A stretch of DNA of 64,000 nt from an uncultured Clostridia bacterium (GTDB lineage: Bacteria > Bacillota > Clostridia > Christensenellales > Aristaeellaceae), in NCBI GenBank assembly GCA_946414315.1, contig CAMKNZ010000001.1, positions 1 through 64,000 on the forward strand, given 5' to 3'. Below the pieces are notes generated by a model. That model did no database searches. It saw only the letters and a program-made list of their open reading frames with translations, and had not been told where the DNA came from. Positions 15,903-24,841 of this stretch are shown piece by piece (positions within the stretch are counted from its first letter, which is position 1; every line of letters starts with the position of its first letter). The translations under genes were made by a program, and so were the position numbers.

Positions 15903-17681
15903 TTACTCCTCGTCCTTGTCCTTTTTCTTCAGATACTTAGAGCGGAATTCCTCATAGTATTCATCATAGCGGTCCGGATGGCCCTCATGCATCGATTCGC
16001 TCAGTTCGTGCACGTCCAGTGAGTTGCTCATCAGGTCCACGATCACGATCGCGATGTTCGAGCAGTGATCGCTCACACGCTCAAAGTCCGCAATCAGGTC
16101 GTTGAAAACATATCCCTGGCCGATGGTGCACTTGCCCTTCTGCAGCCGTGCGGTGTGTTTCTCCCGCATTTTCTGGCAAAGCTTGTCGATCACCTGCTCC
16201 AGCGGTTCCACCCGGTAGGCTTCATCTGTGTCATCCTCCAGGAAACAGCTGAAAGTGATACTCAGGATCTCCAGAATTGCGTCTTTCAGGGTGTCCATTT
16301 CCTTCTTTCCCTTGTCGGAGAAGGAAATCTTTTTCTCTTTCAGTTCCTGCGCGCGTTCGGCAATGTTCATCGCATGGTCGCTGATCCGCTCCAGGTCTGT
16401 AATTGCCCGCAGATACTGGCTCACGGCCTTGTTCTGGGTCTCGGTCATTTCCCGGCCAGTCAGCTTCATCAGGTAGCTGCCAATCTTGTCCTCGTACCGA
16501 TCCACGATACCCTCAAGGCTTTCCACCTCGGCAAAGTCTTTCTCGGAATACTCGTCCAGTAAGCCGATGGCGACGTTCATGGACTTCTGCGTCAGCTCCG
16601 CCATCTTGTTGATCGTCAGGCGGGTCTGCTCAACAGCCAGCGTCGGATAGGCCAGGAAGCGTTCCTCCAGCCGGTCCATATCCCGGGTGTTTTCTTCATC
16701 CGCGGGATTGCCGGGTACCAGTTTTACCACCAGTTTTTCGATCAGCGGGATAAACAGCGCCAGCACGATCACCGTGGAAACGCGGAACAGGGTGTTCAGC
16801 AGGGCGATGGAGAACATGTCCATCGTCTGATGGATGAAGGAGAAATGAAGAATCGCGTTCAGCCCGTAGAATACCGCAGCGAACAGGATCACCCGCAGGG
16901 TTTCGATCACCAGATAGGAGATCGCGGTCCGCTTGCCGTCCTTGGGGGATCCCATGCCGGAAAGCAACACCGGCACGGACGCACCGATGGCGATACCCAG
17001 GATGATCGGCAGGGCCTCATCCAGGGTGATCAGGCCTGTGCTGGACAGCGCCTGCAGGATACCGACCGAGGCGGACGCGCTCTGCAGGATGGCCGTGAAC
17101 ACGATACCGATCAGGATGCCCAGGAAGGGATTGGAAAAGCTAGTCAGGAAGGAGATAAAGCCGGGATCCTCCTTCAGGGCGGATACAGAGCCGCTCATGG
17201 TCTTCATGCCGAACATGAGCACCGCAAAACCCATCAGGATATCCGCGATATGCTTTGTGCTGCGCTTTTTGACCACGCTCTTGAGGATGATCGACGCCAC
17301 TGCCGTGATCGCGGCCAGCGCCTCCGTGCTCAGCAGCTTCAGCGCCGGGGAGGTTCCGCCGACGCTGGAAAGGCAGATAATCCACCCGGTAATGCTCGTA
17401 CCGATGACCGCGCCCATGATGATCGCGATCGCCTGCCGCAGTTTCATCATGGCGGAGTTGACAAAGCCGACCACCATGACGCTCGTCGCGGACGAGGACT
17501 GGATCACCGCGGTGACCCCCGTACCAAGCAAAATGCCCTTGAGCGGATTGCTGGAAAGCCGGTAAAGGATCAGCTCGAGCTTGTTGCCCGCGACCTTTTT
17601 CAGTCCGTCTCCCATCAGCGACATTCCGTAGAGGAACATCGCCACTCCGCCCAGGAGCATTACAAAATCAAGAATATCCAT
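15903..17681 (-). CDS. Na+/phosphate symporter with C-terminal PhoU-like domain
   Basis: This 592-residue membrane protein belongs to the NptA/YjbB family (PF02690 repeats). It has two homologous inverted halves with GTGVTAVIQSSSATSVMVVG and GIVFTAILQSASASVGILQA, the QSSS-type substrate motifs, in about eight helices. From about residue 370 it has two PhoU-like helical bundles (LERISDHAMNIAERA and FERVSDHCSNIAI). It imports or exports phosphate and the PhoU part is probably regulatory. ATG 17681 follows GGAGG; an upstream GTG-type extension lacks membrane-protein character. Confidence 0.93.
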   Translation of the reverse strand: MDILDFVMLLGGVAMFLYGMSLMGDGLKKVAGNKLELILYRLSSNPLKGILLGTGVTAVIQSSSATSVMVVGFVNSAMMKLRQAIAIIMGAVIGTSITGWIICLSSVGGTSPALKLLSTEALAAITAVASIILKSVVKKRSTKHIADILMGFAVLMFGMKTMSGSVSALKEDPGFISFLTSFSNPFLGILIGIVFTAILQSASASVGILQALSSTGLITLDEALPIILGIAIGASVPVLLSGMGSPKDGKRTAISYLVIETLRVILFAAVFYGLNAILHFSFIHQTMDMFSIALLNTLFRVSTVIVLALFIPLIEKLVVKLVPGNPADEENTRDMDRLEERFLAYPTLAVEQTRLTINKMAELTQKSMNVAIGLLDEYSEKDFAEVESLEGIVDRYEDKIGSYLMKLTGREMTETQNKAVSQYLRAITDLERISDHAMNIAERAQELKEKKISFSDKGKKEMDTLKDAILEILSITFSCFLEDDTDEAYRVEPLEQVIDKLCQKMREKHTARLQKGKCTIGQGYVFNDLIADFERVSDHCSNIAIVIVDLMSNSLDVHELSESMHEGHPDRYDEYYEEFRSKYLKKKDKDEE

Positions 17682-17741
17682 TTGATCCTCCGTCTGCGTG
17701 CTTCTTCCCGGCGCCCACCCGAACGCCCGCGCAGTTCTCAC

Positions 17742-18587
17742 TCAATCCTTATTACGAAACGATTCTACCATGTCCTTCCCTTCATTGCAATATGATGATC
17801 CCATATACTTCTCGGCTGCCCTGAGCAGTTTCTGCTTCGCGGCTTTCGCGTTCTTCGTCCAGGTCATCGCGTCAAACCCGTGAATGTTGCCGTGGAAAAT
17901 GTCCATCTGTGCTTCCACCCCGGCTTCCCGCAGATTCTTCACGTAGGTTACGGTCTCATCATGGAACGGTTCATTGTCCTCCACATAGGTGTAGCAGGGC
18001 GGCAGCCCGGCGTAATCCGTTTCCCGGGAAGGCGACGCCCATGCCGGTACCTTGTCGGTTCCGTACATCTCCCGCAGATATTTGCGCCAGCCCCAGTGGT
18101 TGCGGCGCGTACCCCAGCCGTGGGAATGGCTGTGGCGGGAGGAATCCGTGTCCTCACAGTCCAGCATTGGATAAAGCGGAATCTGGAAGGACACCGGGAT
18201 CTCTCCCCGGTCCCGGGCGCAGATACAGACCGCCGCAGCCAGTCCGCCGCCGGCGCTCTCTCCGCCGACGATGATCCGGTTCCTGTCCACGCCCAGTTCC
18301 TCCGCGTGGTCATACAGATACCGCAGCGCCGCATAGCTGTCTTCCAGCGCCGCAGGATACGGATGTTTCAGCGCCAGGCGGTAGTTCGGCGCGATCAGTA
18401 CGCACCCGAAGTGTTCCGCCAGCACATGACCCATGGTGAAATGGACCATGGCTGCCATGCCCGTCACATATCCGCCGCCGTGAAGCCACAGCAGTCCCGG
18501 GACAGGCTGATCCGTCTTCTCCGGCCGCATCATCAGCGCCGTCATCCCGCCTGCAGGGGTATCGATCCGGATATGGCTCGTCTTCAT
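17742..18587 (-). CDS. HSL-family alpha/beta-hydrolase (esterase)
   Basis: This 281-residue enzyme hydrolyses small esters. It has the oxyanion-hole motif WLHGGGYVTG, the nucleophile elbow GGESAGGGL, an Asp in EDNEPFHDE and the catalytic His in GNIHGFD, the order of the hormone-sensitive-lipase/Aes family. No signal peptide. ATG 18587 follows GAGGAACAG; the 14 extra codons of a longer reading have no ribosome site. Transcribed away from the next gene, with a 143-base divergent region holding no clear promoter except weak A/T boxes. Confidence 0.9.
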   Translation of the reverse strand: MKTSHIRIDTPAGGMTALMMRPEKTDQPVPGLLWLHGGGYVTGMAAMVHFTMGHVLAEHFGCVLIAPNYRLALKHPYPAALEDSYAALRYLYDHAEELGVDRNRIIVGGESAGGGLAAAVCICARDRGEIPVSFQIPLYPMLDCEDTDSSRHSHSHGWGTRRNHWGWRKYLREMYGTDKVPAWASPSRETDYAGLPPCYTYVEDNEPFHDETVTYVKNLREAGVEAQMDIFHGNIHGFDAMTWTKNAKAAKQKLLRAAEKYMGSSYCNEGKDMVESFRNKD

Positions 18588-18730
18588 CTGTTCCTCGCTA
18601 TATGTGGAAATTGTTGGCAGCGTGTGCATTGTATAGCGTTTTGCCCGCTCAAGTCAAGCTCAGTCTGGACTTTTGGGGCGTTGCGCACTATCATGGCATC
18701 AGTCAATCCGATGCGTTACGGGGAGGTTCC

Positions 18731-19915
18731 ATGAAAAAAATCCTGCTGTTCCTGCTGACCGCGGTCCTGCTGCTGCAGGCCTGCTGTGCCGCCGCAGACT
18801 TTTCCGTCGGCGACAAGGGGCAGGAAGTGCTTGAGATCAAGGAGCGGCTGAAGGAACTCCGGTATATCACGGACGGAAAACTGACAAAGACATATACAGA
18901 GCGGACATCCGAATCTGTCCGGATTTTCCAGCGGACAAACGGCCTGCCGGAAACCGGCACGGTAGACGAGGCCACCCGGGCCCTGCTTTTTTCGGACGCG
19001 GCCGTCAGACGGCCCTACGATACGCTTGTCCCCCTCGCGACACCCGCGCCCATGCCCGAACCGGACTGGCCGGATCTGGACGGTGACGGTTTTCTGCCCG
19101 GCGAAGGGGAATATGTTTATGAGAACGATGAGGATGGCCTCTGGGTCTATGTGTCCCATAATCTGCGGATCGTGATCACCCGGCGGAAAGACTCCTCCAT
19201 TCCCCTGGAATGGTACGAAACGGATATCCGCACCCGGAGCGGAGAAGCTTTTTACTCCGTCATGACCGATCCGGAACGGCCCGGCAAAAAGTACCAGTAT
19301 CCCTATGTCATCGCAGAGGAAGCAAACTGCGTCCTTGCCTTCTCGGACGACTTCTTCGCCACGCGCATGAACAATAAGGAAACCGTGGGAATCATCATCC
19401 GGAACGGGCAGGTTATCTGCACGGACACCAACCGGACCAGCGGCCACCATCTGCCGAACCTGGACATGATGGCCCAGTATCCGGACGGCCGCCTGGAAGT
19501 CTATGAGTGCAATGAACATACCGCCGAAGAACTCCTGGCCATGGGTGCGGTAAATGTATTCAGCTTCGGCCCGATCCTGATCCGCGACGGGGAGATCAAC
19601 GACAAAGTCTATCATTACTATAAAAGCGTTGAACCGCGCCATGCCCTGGGCATGATCGAGCCGGGTCATTACCTGCTCCTGTCCGTTCAGGGCCGGATGG
19701 AAGAAAGCAAAGGCACCGTCCTGCAGCGGGTTGCGGAGCTTATGAAGGAAAAAGGCGTGACCCAGGCGCTGAACCTGGACGGCGGCAACACGATGGCCCT
19801 GGTCTTCCGCGGGCGTATGCTCAATAAACTTGCCGTCTATAAAAAGAAAAAATTTGTCCGCACCGTCACTTCCGTGATCGCCATCGGTCACACGGAGTCA
19901 CAGGCGGACAAATAA
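18731..19915 (+). CDS. secreted phosphodiester glycosidase-family protein with peptidoglycan-binding domain
   Basis: This 394-residue protein has signal peptide MKKILLFLLTAVLLLQACCA. A PG_binding_1 domain follows (about 27-85: FSVGDKGQEVLEIKERLKEL, GLPETGTVDEATRALLF). The rest is an NAGPA/phosphodiester glycosidase domain (DUF2233): VGIIIRNGQVI, FSFGPILIRDGEI, ALGMIEPGHYLLL, ALNLDGGNTMAL. The GG-N-ST-like end block is the family's active-site loop. It is probably a wall-bound enzyme that cuts phosphodiester-linked sugars. ATG 18731 follows GGGAGG. Two homologues without the wall-binding domain lie at 57679 and 61587. Confidence 0.88.
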   Translation: MKKILLFLLTAVLLLQACCAAADFSVGDKGQEVLEIKERLKELRYITDGKLTKTYTERTSESVRIFQRTNGLPETGTVDEATRALLFSDAAVRRPYDTLVPLATPAPMPEPDWPDLDGDGFLPGEGEYVYENDEDGLWVYVSHNLRIVITRRKDSSIPLEWYETDIRTRSGEAFYSVMTDPERPGKKYQYPYVIAEEANCVLAFSDDFFATRMNNKETVGIIIRNGQVICTDTNRTSGHHLPNLDMMAQYPDGRLEVYECNEHTAEELLAMGAVNVFSFGPILIRDGEINDKVYHYYKSVEPRHALGMIEPGHYLLLSVQGRMEESKGTVLQRVAELMKEKGVTQALNLDGGNTMALVFRGRMLNKLAVYKKKKFVRTVTSVIAIGHTESQADK

Positions 19916-19927
19916 TCGCATTTCGGT

Positions 19928-20674
19928 TTACAGCAGAATCGCACCGGCCAGCAGTGCAAGGGAGAACAGCACCGCGCCGAGATCTACGGCCGTGAACGGA
20001 TACTTTTTATATCCGGATTCACGGGTCCGCAGGCGGAAGCCGCGCACTTCGGCGGCGACAGCCGTCTGGTCAGTCCGGCGGACAGAGGAGATCAGCAGCG
20101 GTGCGCACAGCGGCAGGATCATGGAAAATTTCTTCAGTCCCCGGGCTTTGTCAAAAGCGACGCCCCGGGCGGTCTGCGCTTCCATAATACCGCTCATTTC
20201 CTCCAGGAACTGGGGAATAAACCGGATCGCGGTGGACAGGGTAAACGCATACTGATACGGTACGTGCAGCACCTGCACCATCGCGTTGGTCAGGTCGGTA
20301 ATCCGCGTCACAGCCAGCACCAGCGCCAGCGGCATACAGACCACCACCAGGCGGAGAACCACTTTCCCTGCGGTCAGCAGTCCCTGGTCCGTAATGATCC
20401 AGAAAACAGGCGTCCCCTTCCGGGTCAGCAGCACCTGCAGCAGGAACAGGAACACGGCAATCTTCAGAAGTCCCCGGAAAATGTTCCACGTCCGGTTCGC
20501 CACGCCCGCGACGATGCCGATCAGCAGATCCACCGCCAGCAGTCCCACCAGGAACAGCAGCCGGTCCGTCACAAAAGCTGCTACGCAGATAATGATTGTC
20601 AGGAAAATCTTCGTCACCGGATTCATCCGGTGGATCAGGGAATTGCCCGGCACATACTGAAACAGGTTGTTCAT
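19928..20674 (-). CDS. ecfT: ECF transporter transmembrane component EcfT
   Basis: This 248-residue membrane protein is the coupling component of an energy-coupling-factor importer. It has about five helices and the coupling motif region EAQTARGVAFDKARGLKK (the A-x-A-R-G signature), with a second basic block AEVRGFRLRTRESGYKK. It overlaps the upstream ATPase gene by 4 bases. It is the last gene of the four-gene ECF operon read from the T-box at 23098-23361. Confidence 0.92.
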   Translation of the reverse strand: MNNLFQYVPGNSLIHRMNPVTKIFLTIIICVAAFVTDRLLFLVGLLAVDLLIGIVAGVANRTWNIFRGLLKIAVFLFLLQVLLTRKGTPVFWIITDQGLLTAGKVVLRLVVVCMPLALVLAVTRITDLTNAMVQVLHVPYQYAFTLSTAIRFIPQFLEEMSGIMEAQTARGVAFDKARGLKKFSMILPLCAPLLISSVRRTDQTAVAAEVRGFRLRTRESGYKKYPFTAVDLGAVLFSLALLAGAILL

Positions 20675-21495
20675 TGTGCGGCCCCCTTTCCCCGGAGCGC
20701 CAGCACGGTTTCCGCCATCTTTTCCGGCGAGTCTGCGTTTTCAAATCCGGCGCCGAGCCGCAGGCCGAGGCCGATCATCTGGGGCGGCAGGATGGATGCC
20801 TTTTCCATCAGATCCGTATCCCGGAAGATCTCCGGCACCGCTCCGTCCGCCAGCAGTCTCCCGCCGGCCATCACCAGCGCCCGGTGCGCGTAATCCAGCA
20901 CAACTTCCATATCGTGGCATACCATAACCACCGTGACCTGCTGCTCCTCGTTCATCCGGCGGATCCGATCCATGATCTGGCAGCATTCCAGATAATCCAG
21001 GCCCGTAGTCGGCTCGTCCAGGATCAGGATCTCCGGTTCCACCGCCAGAATGGACGCCAGGGCGACCCGCTGCCGCTGGCCGCGGCTGAGGGAGAAGGGC
21101 TCTTCCTCTCCGGAAAAGGAGAATTCTTTCAGGATCTCATCCGTACGCGCCTGAAGGGCCTCTTCGCCGTCCTGTCCCCGGACCGTCCTGAGACCGAAAA
21201 GAATCTCTTCCCGCACCGTGTTCTTGCAGATCTGCCGGTCGGGGTTCTGGAACAGGAAGCCGACTTTCGCAGCCCGCTCGCTGACGGAGCTCGCCGCGGT
21301 ATCCATGCCGCCGATCAGCACCCGTCCGGACGTGGGTTTCAGCAGTCCGTCCATCAGGCGGACTGTCGTTGTTTTTCCGGCGCCGTTGGCACCGAGGATC
21401 GCTGCGAACTCACCCTTTTCCAGCCGGAAGGATACATCCTGCACGGACGGTCCCTGATCCGCATAGGCAAAACTGACTTTGTCCAGTTCGATCAT
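20671..21495 (-). CDS. ECF transporter ATP-binding protein (second ATPase)
   Basis: This 274-residue ABC ATPase of the EcfA type has Walker A GANGAGKTT, Q-loop LFQNPDRQI (the ECF-specific Q-helix), signature LSRGQRQRV, Walker B ILILDEPTTGLD and H-loop VCHDM. The start overlaps the stop of the first ATPase gene by 4 bases. A longer reading into that gene is rejected. A C-terminal extension of about 40 residues (GLRLGAGFENADSPEKMAET) matches the usual EcfA tail. Confidence 0.92.
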   Translation of the reverse strand: MIELDKVSFAYADQGPSVQDVSFRLEKGEFAAILGANGAGKTTTVRLMDGLLKPTSGRVLIGGMDTAASSVSERAAKVGFLFQNPDRQICKNTVREEILFGLRTVRGQDGEEALQARTDEILKEFSFSGEEEPFSLSRGQRQRVALASILAVEPEILILDEPTTGLDYLECCQIMDRIRRMNEEQQVTVVMVCHDMEVVLDYAHRALVMAGGRLLADGAVPEIFRDTDLMEKASILPPQMIGLGLRLGAGFENADSPEKMAETVLALRGKGAAQ

Positions 21496-22331
21496 GGGAT
21501 CAGCCTCCTTACCATGTTCTCCGCCTCGTCCAGATTGATGCAGACAGGCTGTTCTGCTCTGGTCTTCTCCGACAGCATACGGCTCAGCGTGGTCACCCGG
21601 GGACAGTTGACGCCCAGCGCCTGCAGTTCGTCCGCATGGGAAAGCACATCCCGGGTCTCGCCCTGTCGGATGATCCGTCCCTTGCTGAGCACCGCCAGCT
21701 GCCGGGCGAATTCGCACAGCAGCATGATCTTCTGCTCGATCAGGATCACGGTAATCCCCTGCTCTTCATTCAGTTCCTTCAGCAGGCTGAAGATCTGCCG
21801 GCTGCTCCGGGGATCCAGTTCACCGGTCGGCTCGTCCAGAACCAGGATTTTCGGCTTCAGCGCGATGATCGACGCGATCGCCACCTTCTGCCGCTGTCCG
21901 CCGGAAAGGGAAGCAATGCTCCGCTCCCGCAGGTCCGAAACCCCGACCTTCGCCAGTGCTTCTTCCATCCGTCCGGGGATTTCCTCCCGCGGCACCCCGA
22001 AGTTTTCAAGCCCGTACAGCAGTTCATCCTCCACCAGCGGGGAGATGATCTGACTCTCCACATCCTGGAAAACCATACCGACCAGGCGGGACAGATCAAC
22101 GATCTTTGAATCCACCGTGTCCAGGCCATTCACGGTCACGCTTCCATAGAAATCTCCCGGATAATGATGCGGAATAATCCCGGCGATTGCCCGGGCCAGC
22201 GTGGTCTTTCCCGCGCCGGCCGGGCCGATGATCCCGAGGAAACCGCCGTCCGGAACCGTCAGGCTGATTTCCTGCAGGGCAGGGTTTTCGCCGTTTTTAT
22301 AGGTAAAGGAAAAATCCTGGATCTGGATCAT
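21492..22331 (-). CDS. ECF transporter ATP-binding protein (first ATPase)
   Basis: This 279-residue EcfA-type ATPase has Walker A GPAGAGKTT, Q-loop VFQDVESQII, signature LSGGQRQKV, Walker B ILVLDEPTGELDPRS and H-loop-region LIEQK, where Gln replaces the usual His. The PTGELD D-loop and the missing H-loop His suggest it is the less active half of an EcfA/EcfA' pair. The 129-base gap to the substrate-binding component contains a strong hairpin. Confidence 0.92.
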   Translation of the reverse strand: MIQIQDFSFTYKNGENPALQEISLTVPDGGFLGIIGPAGAGKTTLARAIAGIIPHHYPGDFYGSVTVNGLDTVDSKIVDLSRLVGMVFQDVESQIISPLVEDELLYGLENFGVPREEIPGRMEEALAKVGVSDLRERSIASLSGGQRQKVAIASIIALKPKILVLDEPTGELDPRSSRQIFSLLKELNEEQGITVILIEQKIMLLCEFARQLAVLSKGRIIRQGETRDVLSHADELQALGVNCPRVTTLSRMLSEKTRAEQPVCINLDEAENMVRRLIP

Positions 22332-22421
22332 GGGTTTTTGCTCCTTTGTTTCTCATCCTGCGATCGCCGTAATCCGTCCCCGCATTGTTTTTCTGCCCGC
22401 AGTAACAGTCGGCTGTGGCCG

Positions 22422-22457
22422 GGAGGCACGTTTACGCGCTGAAGCGCATGTGCCTCC
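22422..22457. other. intercistronic hairpin between S component and ATPase genes
   Basis: GGAGGCAC and GTGCCTCC pair, with an inner GCGC-TGAA-GCGC hairpin. It begins four bases after the S-component stop codon on minus and has no T-tract, so it may set transcript stability or ratio instead of ending transcription. Confidence 0.6.
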
Positions 22458-22460
22458 GCA

Positions 22461-23000
22461 TTACCGGTTCAGTACTTTCTTCAGGGGCAGGTACAGCAGC
22501 TGGACAAGTACGCTGCCGATGGCGGCGGTGCCCAGCACGATCGGGATATAGGCCACCAGGCCGCTGGTCTCCATATGCATGAACACGAACAGGCAGACCA
22601 CAAAGCTGCCGCCGGAGATCACCGTGGAAACAAATGTGGACAGCAGCGGATTCAGGTCCAGCTTGCCGAACTTGAACGGCACCTTCATCATAAAGTACAT
22701 CGCCACGGCGCCCAGCAGTTCGGAGATGAAATTCAGCCACGGGGTACCCGGCAGGAACTGGCAGATGGCGCCGGCCAGGATACCGATGATCGCGCATCCC
22801 GGAAGCTTCGGCCGCACCAGCAGGATCGCCAGGCAGTAGGACGCGATGATGAAATTCGGCTTCATGCCGAAGAAGTTGATTACGCTGCCGACAAACAGTT
22901 TCAGCACAGCGCCTGCGGCCAGAAGCACCGCAACGATAATCAGATCCTGGATGGAAAAGCCTTTGGTTTCCTCGGTTTTGATGACTCTCTTTTCTGACAT
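22461..23000 (-). CDS. trpP: ECF transporter S component, TrpP-like (probable tryptophan uptake)
   Basis: This 179-residue protein has six hydrophobic helices and a short charged N-terminus. The sequence VINFFGMKPNFIIASYCLAI with a later GILAGAICQ resembles the TrpP family of substrate-binding S components. It is the first gene of a dedicated ECF operon. Its leader is a T-box that I read as Trp-specific (UGG and a C in the T-box bulge). Together these make tryptophan, or a precursor, the best guess. The protein alone would support only a generic S-component call with confidence. Confidence 0.8.
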   Translation of the reverse strand: MSEKRVIKTEETKGFSIQDLIIVAVLLAAGAVLKLFVGSVINFFGMKPNFIIASYCLAILLVRPKLPGCAIIGILAGAICQFLPGTPWLNFISELLGAVAMYFMMKVPFKFGKLDLNPLLSTFVSTVISGGSFVVCLFVFMHMETSGLVAYIPIVLGTAAIGSVLVQLLYLPLKKVLNR

Positions 23001-23097
23001 GGGGTTCCTTCCTTTCTCTGCCTCATGGGGCAGTTCAAAAAATATTTTTGTTGGTACCGGCTGCCACCCCGGTAGCGTGAAAGGAAGTCCGGCAACA

Positions 23098-23127
23098 TAA
23101 AAATCCGTCCCTGTTCAAGGACGGATT
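23098..23127 (-). terminator. T-box terminator hairpin
   Basis: On minus, AATCCGTCC and GGACGGATT pair around TTGAACA(G) and are followed by TTTTAT. The 5' arm is shared with the antiterminator, so the two folds exclude each other. Confidence 0.9.
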
Positions 23128-23361
23128 GTTAATCCATGGTGCCACCTTCATTTGAACCGAATGATCGGTTCACTCTCACGAGCGTGCCAACACACACTCT
23201 GCCCTTAACGCGAGCCCACGGTCCGGATACTCCGGGATGACCCCGTTTCCCCTTTCCCTCAGCGAACCATTTGCCGGTGAACCTTCCGCGGGTTCTCAGC
23301 TTCCCCGCTCTCTGTAGGCGCCCCTTCCGGTTTGACTTTCGCCTCTAAGGTTTCTGTATTC
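23098..23361 (-). promoter_or_regulatory. T-box riboswitch, probable tRNA-Trp sensor
   Basis: Read on minus, Stem I starts CCTTA-GAG-GCGAA and closes TTCGC-TGAGG, with the GAG bulge of the T-box K-turn. It contains CAGAGAGCGGGG (AG bulge) and a specifier loop whose 3' side is CAAATGG. UGG there gives Trp; AUG one base earlier would give Met. The antiterminator is AAGG-[TGGCACC]-ATGGATT-AAC-AATCCGT-CCTT, a perfect T-box fold. The bulge reads TGGCA, so N is C, which pairs with a G discriminator base. Bacterial tRNA-Trp has G73 while tRNA-Met has A73, which favours Trp. Confidence 0.9.
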
Positions 23362-23367
23362 GCAAAG

Positions 23368-23397
23368 AAAATAACACGGATTCTTTTCTCCTGTCAA
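23368..23397 (-). promoter_or_regulatory. promoter of the T-box/ECF operon
   Basis: On minus, TTGACA (23397-23392), an 18-base spacer and TATTTT (23373-23368). The expected start is close to 23361, just before Stem I. Confidence 0.65.
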
Positions 23398-23485
23398 TAA
23401 CCCGGCTGTATTTCGGATGTTTTTCGCTCAACCCAGTATTTTCCAACGGTTTGGAGCCCTTATCTGTATTTCCTTTGTACGGTCG

Positions 23486-23515
23486 TTGCGCCTGACGGAA
23501 CAGGAATGATAGAAT
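23486..23515 (+). promoter_or_regulatory. promoter of pheA
   Basis: TTGCGC, an 18-base spacer and TAGAAT. The start would give a leader of about 30 bases with AAGGAG before the ATG at 23550. Confidence 0.55.
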
Positions 23516-23549
23516 GACGCATCACCCGGACGATGTAAGGAGCTTCAGT

Positions 23550-24692
23550 ATGGATATCAATGAACTGAGACAGCAGATCGACGGCATCGATCGCCGGATC
23601 GTGGACCTCTACTGCAGGCGGATGGACGTTGCCCGCGCCATCGGCAGATACAAGCAGGAGAACAACCTGCCCGTGCTGGACAGTGAACGGGAACGGAACC
23701 TGCTGAATAAGGTTGCTGATTTGGCCGGTGAGGAAAATGAGCAGGGAATCCGTGCCCTGTATCATCTGCTGCTGGACCACAGCCGGCTGCGCCAGCAGCT
23801 GGACGGCCGTCCTGAAAGCGCACTGGGAAAGCAGATCCGGGAAGCCGTTTCCGCCATGCCCGCGTTCTTTCCCGAAAAGGCCATGGTCGCCTGCCAGGGT
23901 GTGGAGGGCGCTTATTCCCAGCTGGCCTGCGAAAAGATGATCCGCTATCCCTCGATCATGTACTGCCGGACCTTTGAGAACGTCTTCAGCGCCATCGAGA
24001 GCGGGCTGTGCCAGTACGGGATCCTGCCCATCGAGAACAGCCTGGCCGGTTCCGTCAACAGCGTCTACGACCTGCTGATCCGGCATCACTGCTATATCGT
24101 CCGTTCCGCGCGGATCAAGATCGATCACACGCTGCTGGCCCTTCCCGGCACAAAGCCGGAGGATATCCGGGAAATCTACTCTCATGAGCAGGCGATCCAG
24201 CAGTGTTCCGCCTTCCTTTCCCAGCACAAGGAATGGCATGTCAACGTCTGCACCAACACCGCTGCCGCTGCCCAGATGGTCGCCCAAAGCGGACGCAAAG
24301 ACGCCGCTGCGATCTCCTCCGGTCACTGCGCTGCCCTCTACGGCCTGGAGTGCCTGTCTTCCGAAATCCAGAACAACAGCAACAACCACACCCGGTTCAT
24401 CTGCATCTCCAAAAAGCCGGAGATTTATCCCGGTGCGGATCATACTTCCCTGATGCTCGTACTCCCGAACCGTCCCGGTTCCCTGTATCAGCTGCTGAGC
24501 CGGTTCAACGCCCAGGGCGTCAACCTGATCAAGCTCGAGAGCCGTCCCCTGCCCGGCCGTGATTTTGAATTCATGTTCTATTTCGATCTGGAAGGCTCCG
24601 TCGGCTCCCCCTCCTTTGAAAAACTGATTGAGGAACTGGACGTCACGCTGAATCAGTTCACCTACCTCGGCAGCTATTCCGAGATCGTGTAA
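23550..24692 (+). CDS. pheA: bifunctional chorismate mutase/prephenate dehydratase (P-protein)
   Basis: This 380-residue enzyme makes phenylpyruvate from chorismate. Residues 1-85 are an AroQ-type chorismate mutase (LRQQIDGIDRRIVDLYCRRM, IGRYKQ). Residues about 115-290 are the dehydratase, with GVEGAYSQLAC, LPIENSLAGSV and the TRF motif in NHTRFICIS. An ACT domain closes it, with the Phe-binding ESRPLPG motif (about 335), so feedback inhibition by phenylalanine is expected. ATG 23550 follows AAGGAG; twelve upstream codons in frame lie across the promoter and are rejected. It is divergent from the Trp T-box operon. Confidence 0.95.
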   Translation: MDINELRQQIDGIDRRIVDLYCRRMDVARAIGRYKQENNLPVLDSERERNLLNKVADLAGEENEQGIRALYHLLLDHSRLRQQLDGRPESALGKQIREAVSAMPAFFPEKAMVACQGVEGAYSQLACEKMIRYPSIMYCRTFENVFSAIESGLCQYGILPIENSLAGSVNSVYDLLIRHHCYIVRSARIKIDHTLLALPGTKPEDIREIYSHEQAIQQCSAFLSQHKEWHVNVCTNTAAAAQMVAQSGRKDAAAISSGHCAALYGLECLSSEIQNNSNNHTRFICISKKPEIYPGADHTSLMLVLPNRPGSLYQLLSRFNAQGVNLIKLESRPLPGRDFEFMFYFDLEGSVGSPSFEKLIEELDVTLNQFTYLGSYSEIV

Positions 24693-24718
24693 AAGCAGCG
24701 CTGAGAGACAGCGAAAGC

Positions 24719-24750
24719 AGGCCGCTTCACAAAAGTGAGGCGGCCTTTTC
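24719..24750 (+). terminator. terminator after pheA
   Basis: AGGCCGCTTCAC and GTGAGGCGGCCT pair (one G-T) around AAAA and are followed by TTTT. Confidence 0.85.
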
Positions 24751-24841
24751 TTAATACTTCCTTTATGTCTTCGGCCGAAATGCTAATGTCATGCTTATCC
24801 TTCCGGTTCTATACTGAAAACGGACAGAGGAGGTAAGAAAG

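Noticed and set aside
20596-22053. 485-codon open frame antisense to the ECF ATPases
   Set aside because: Gln/Arg/Ser-rich shadow of two overlapping ABC ATPase genes with complete Walker motifs on minus.
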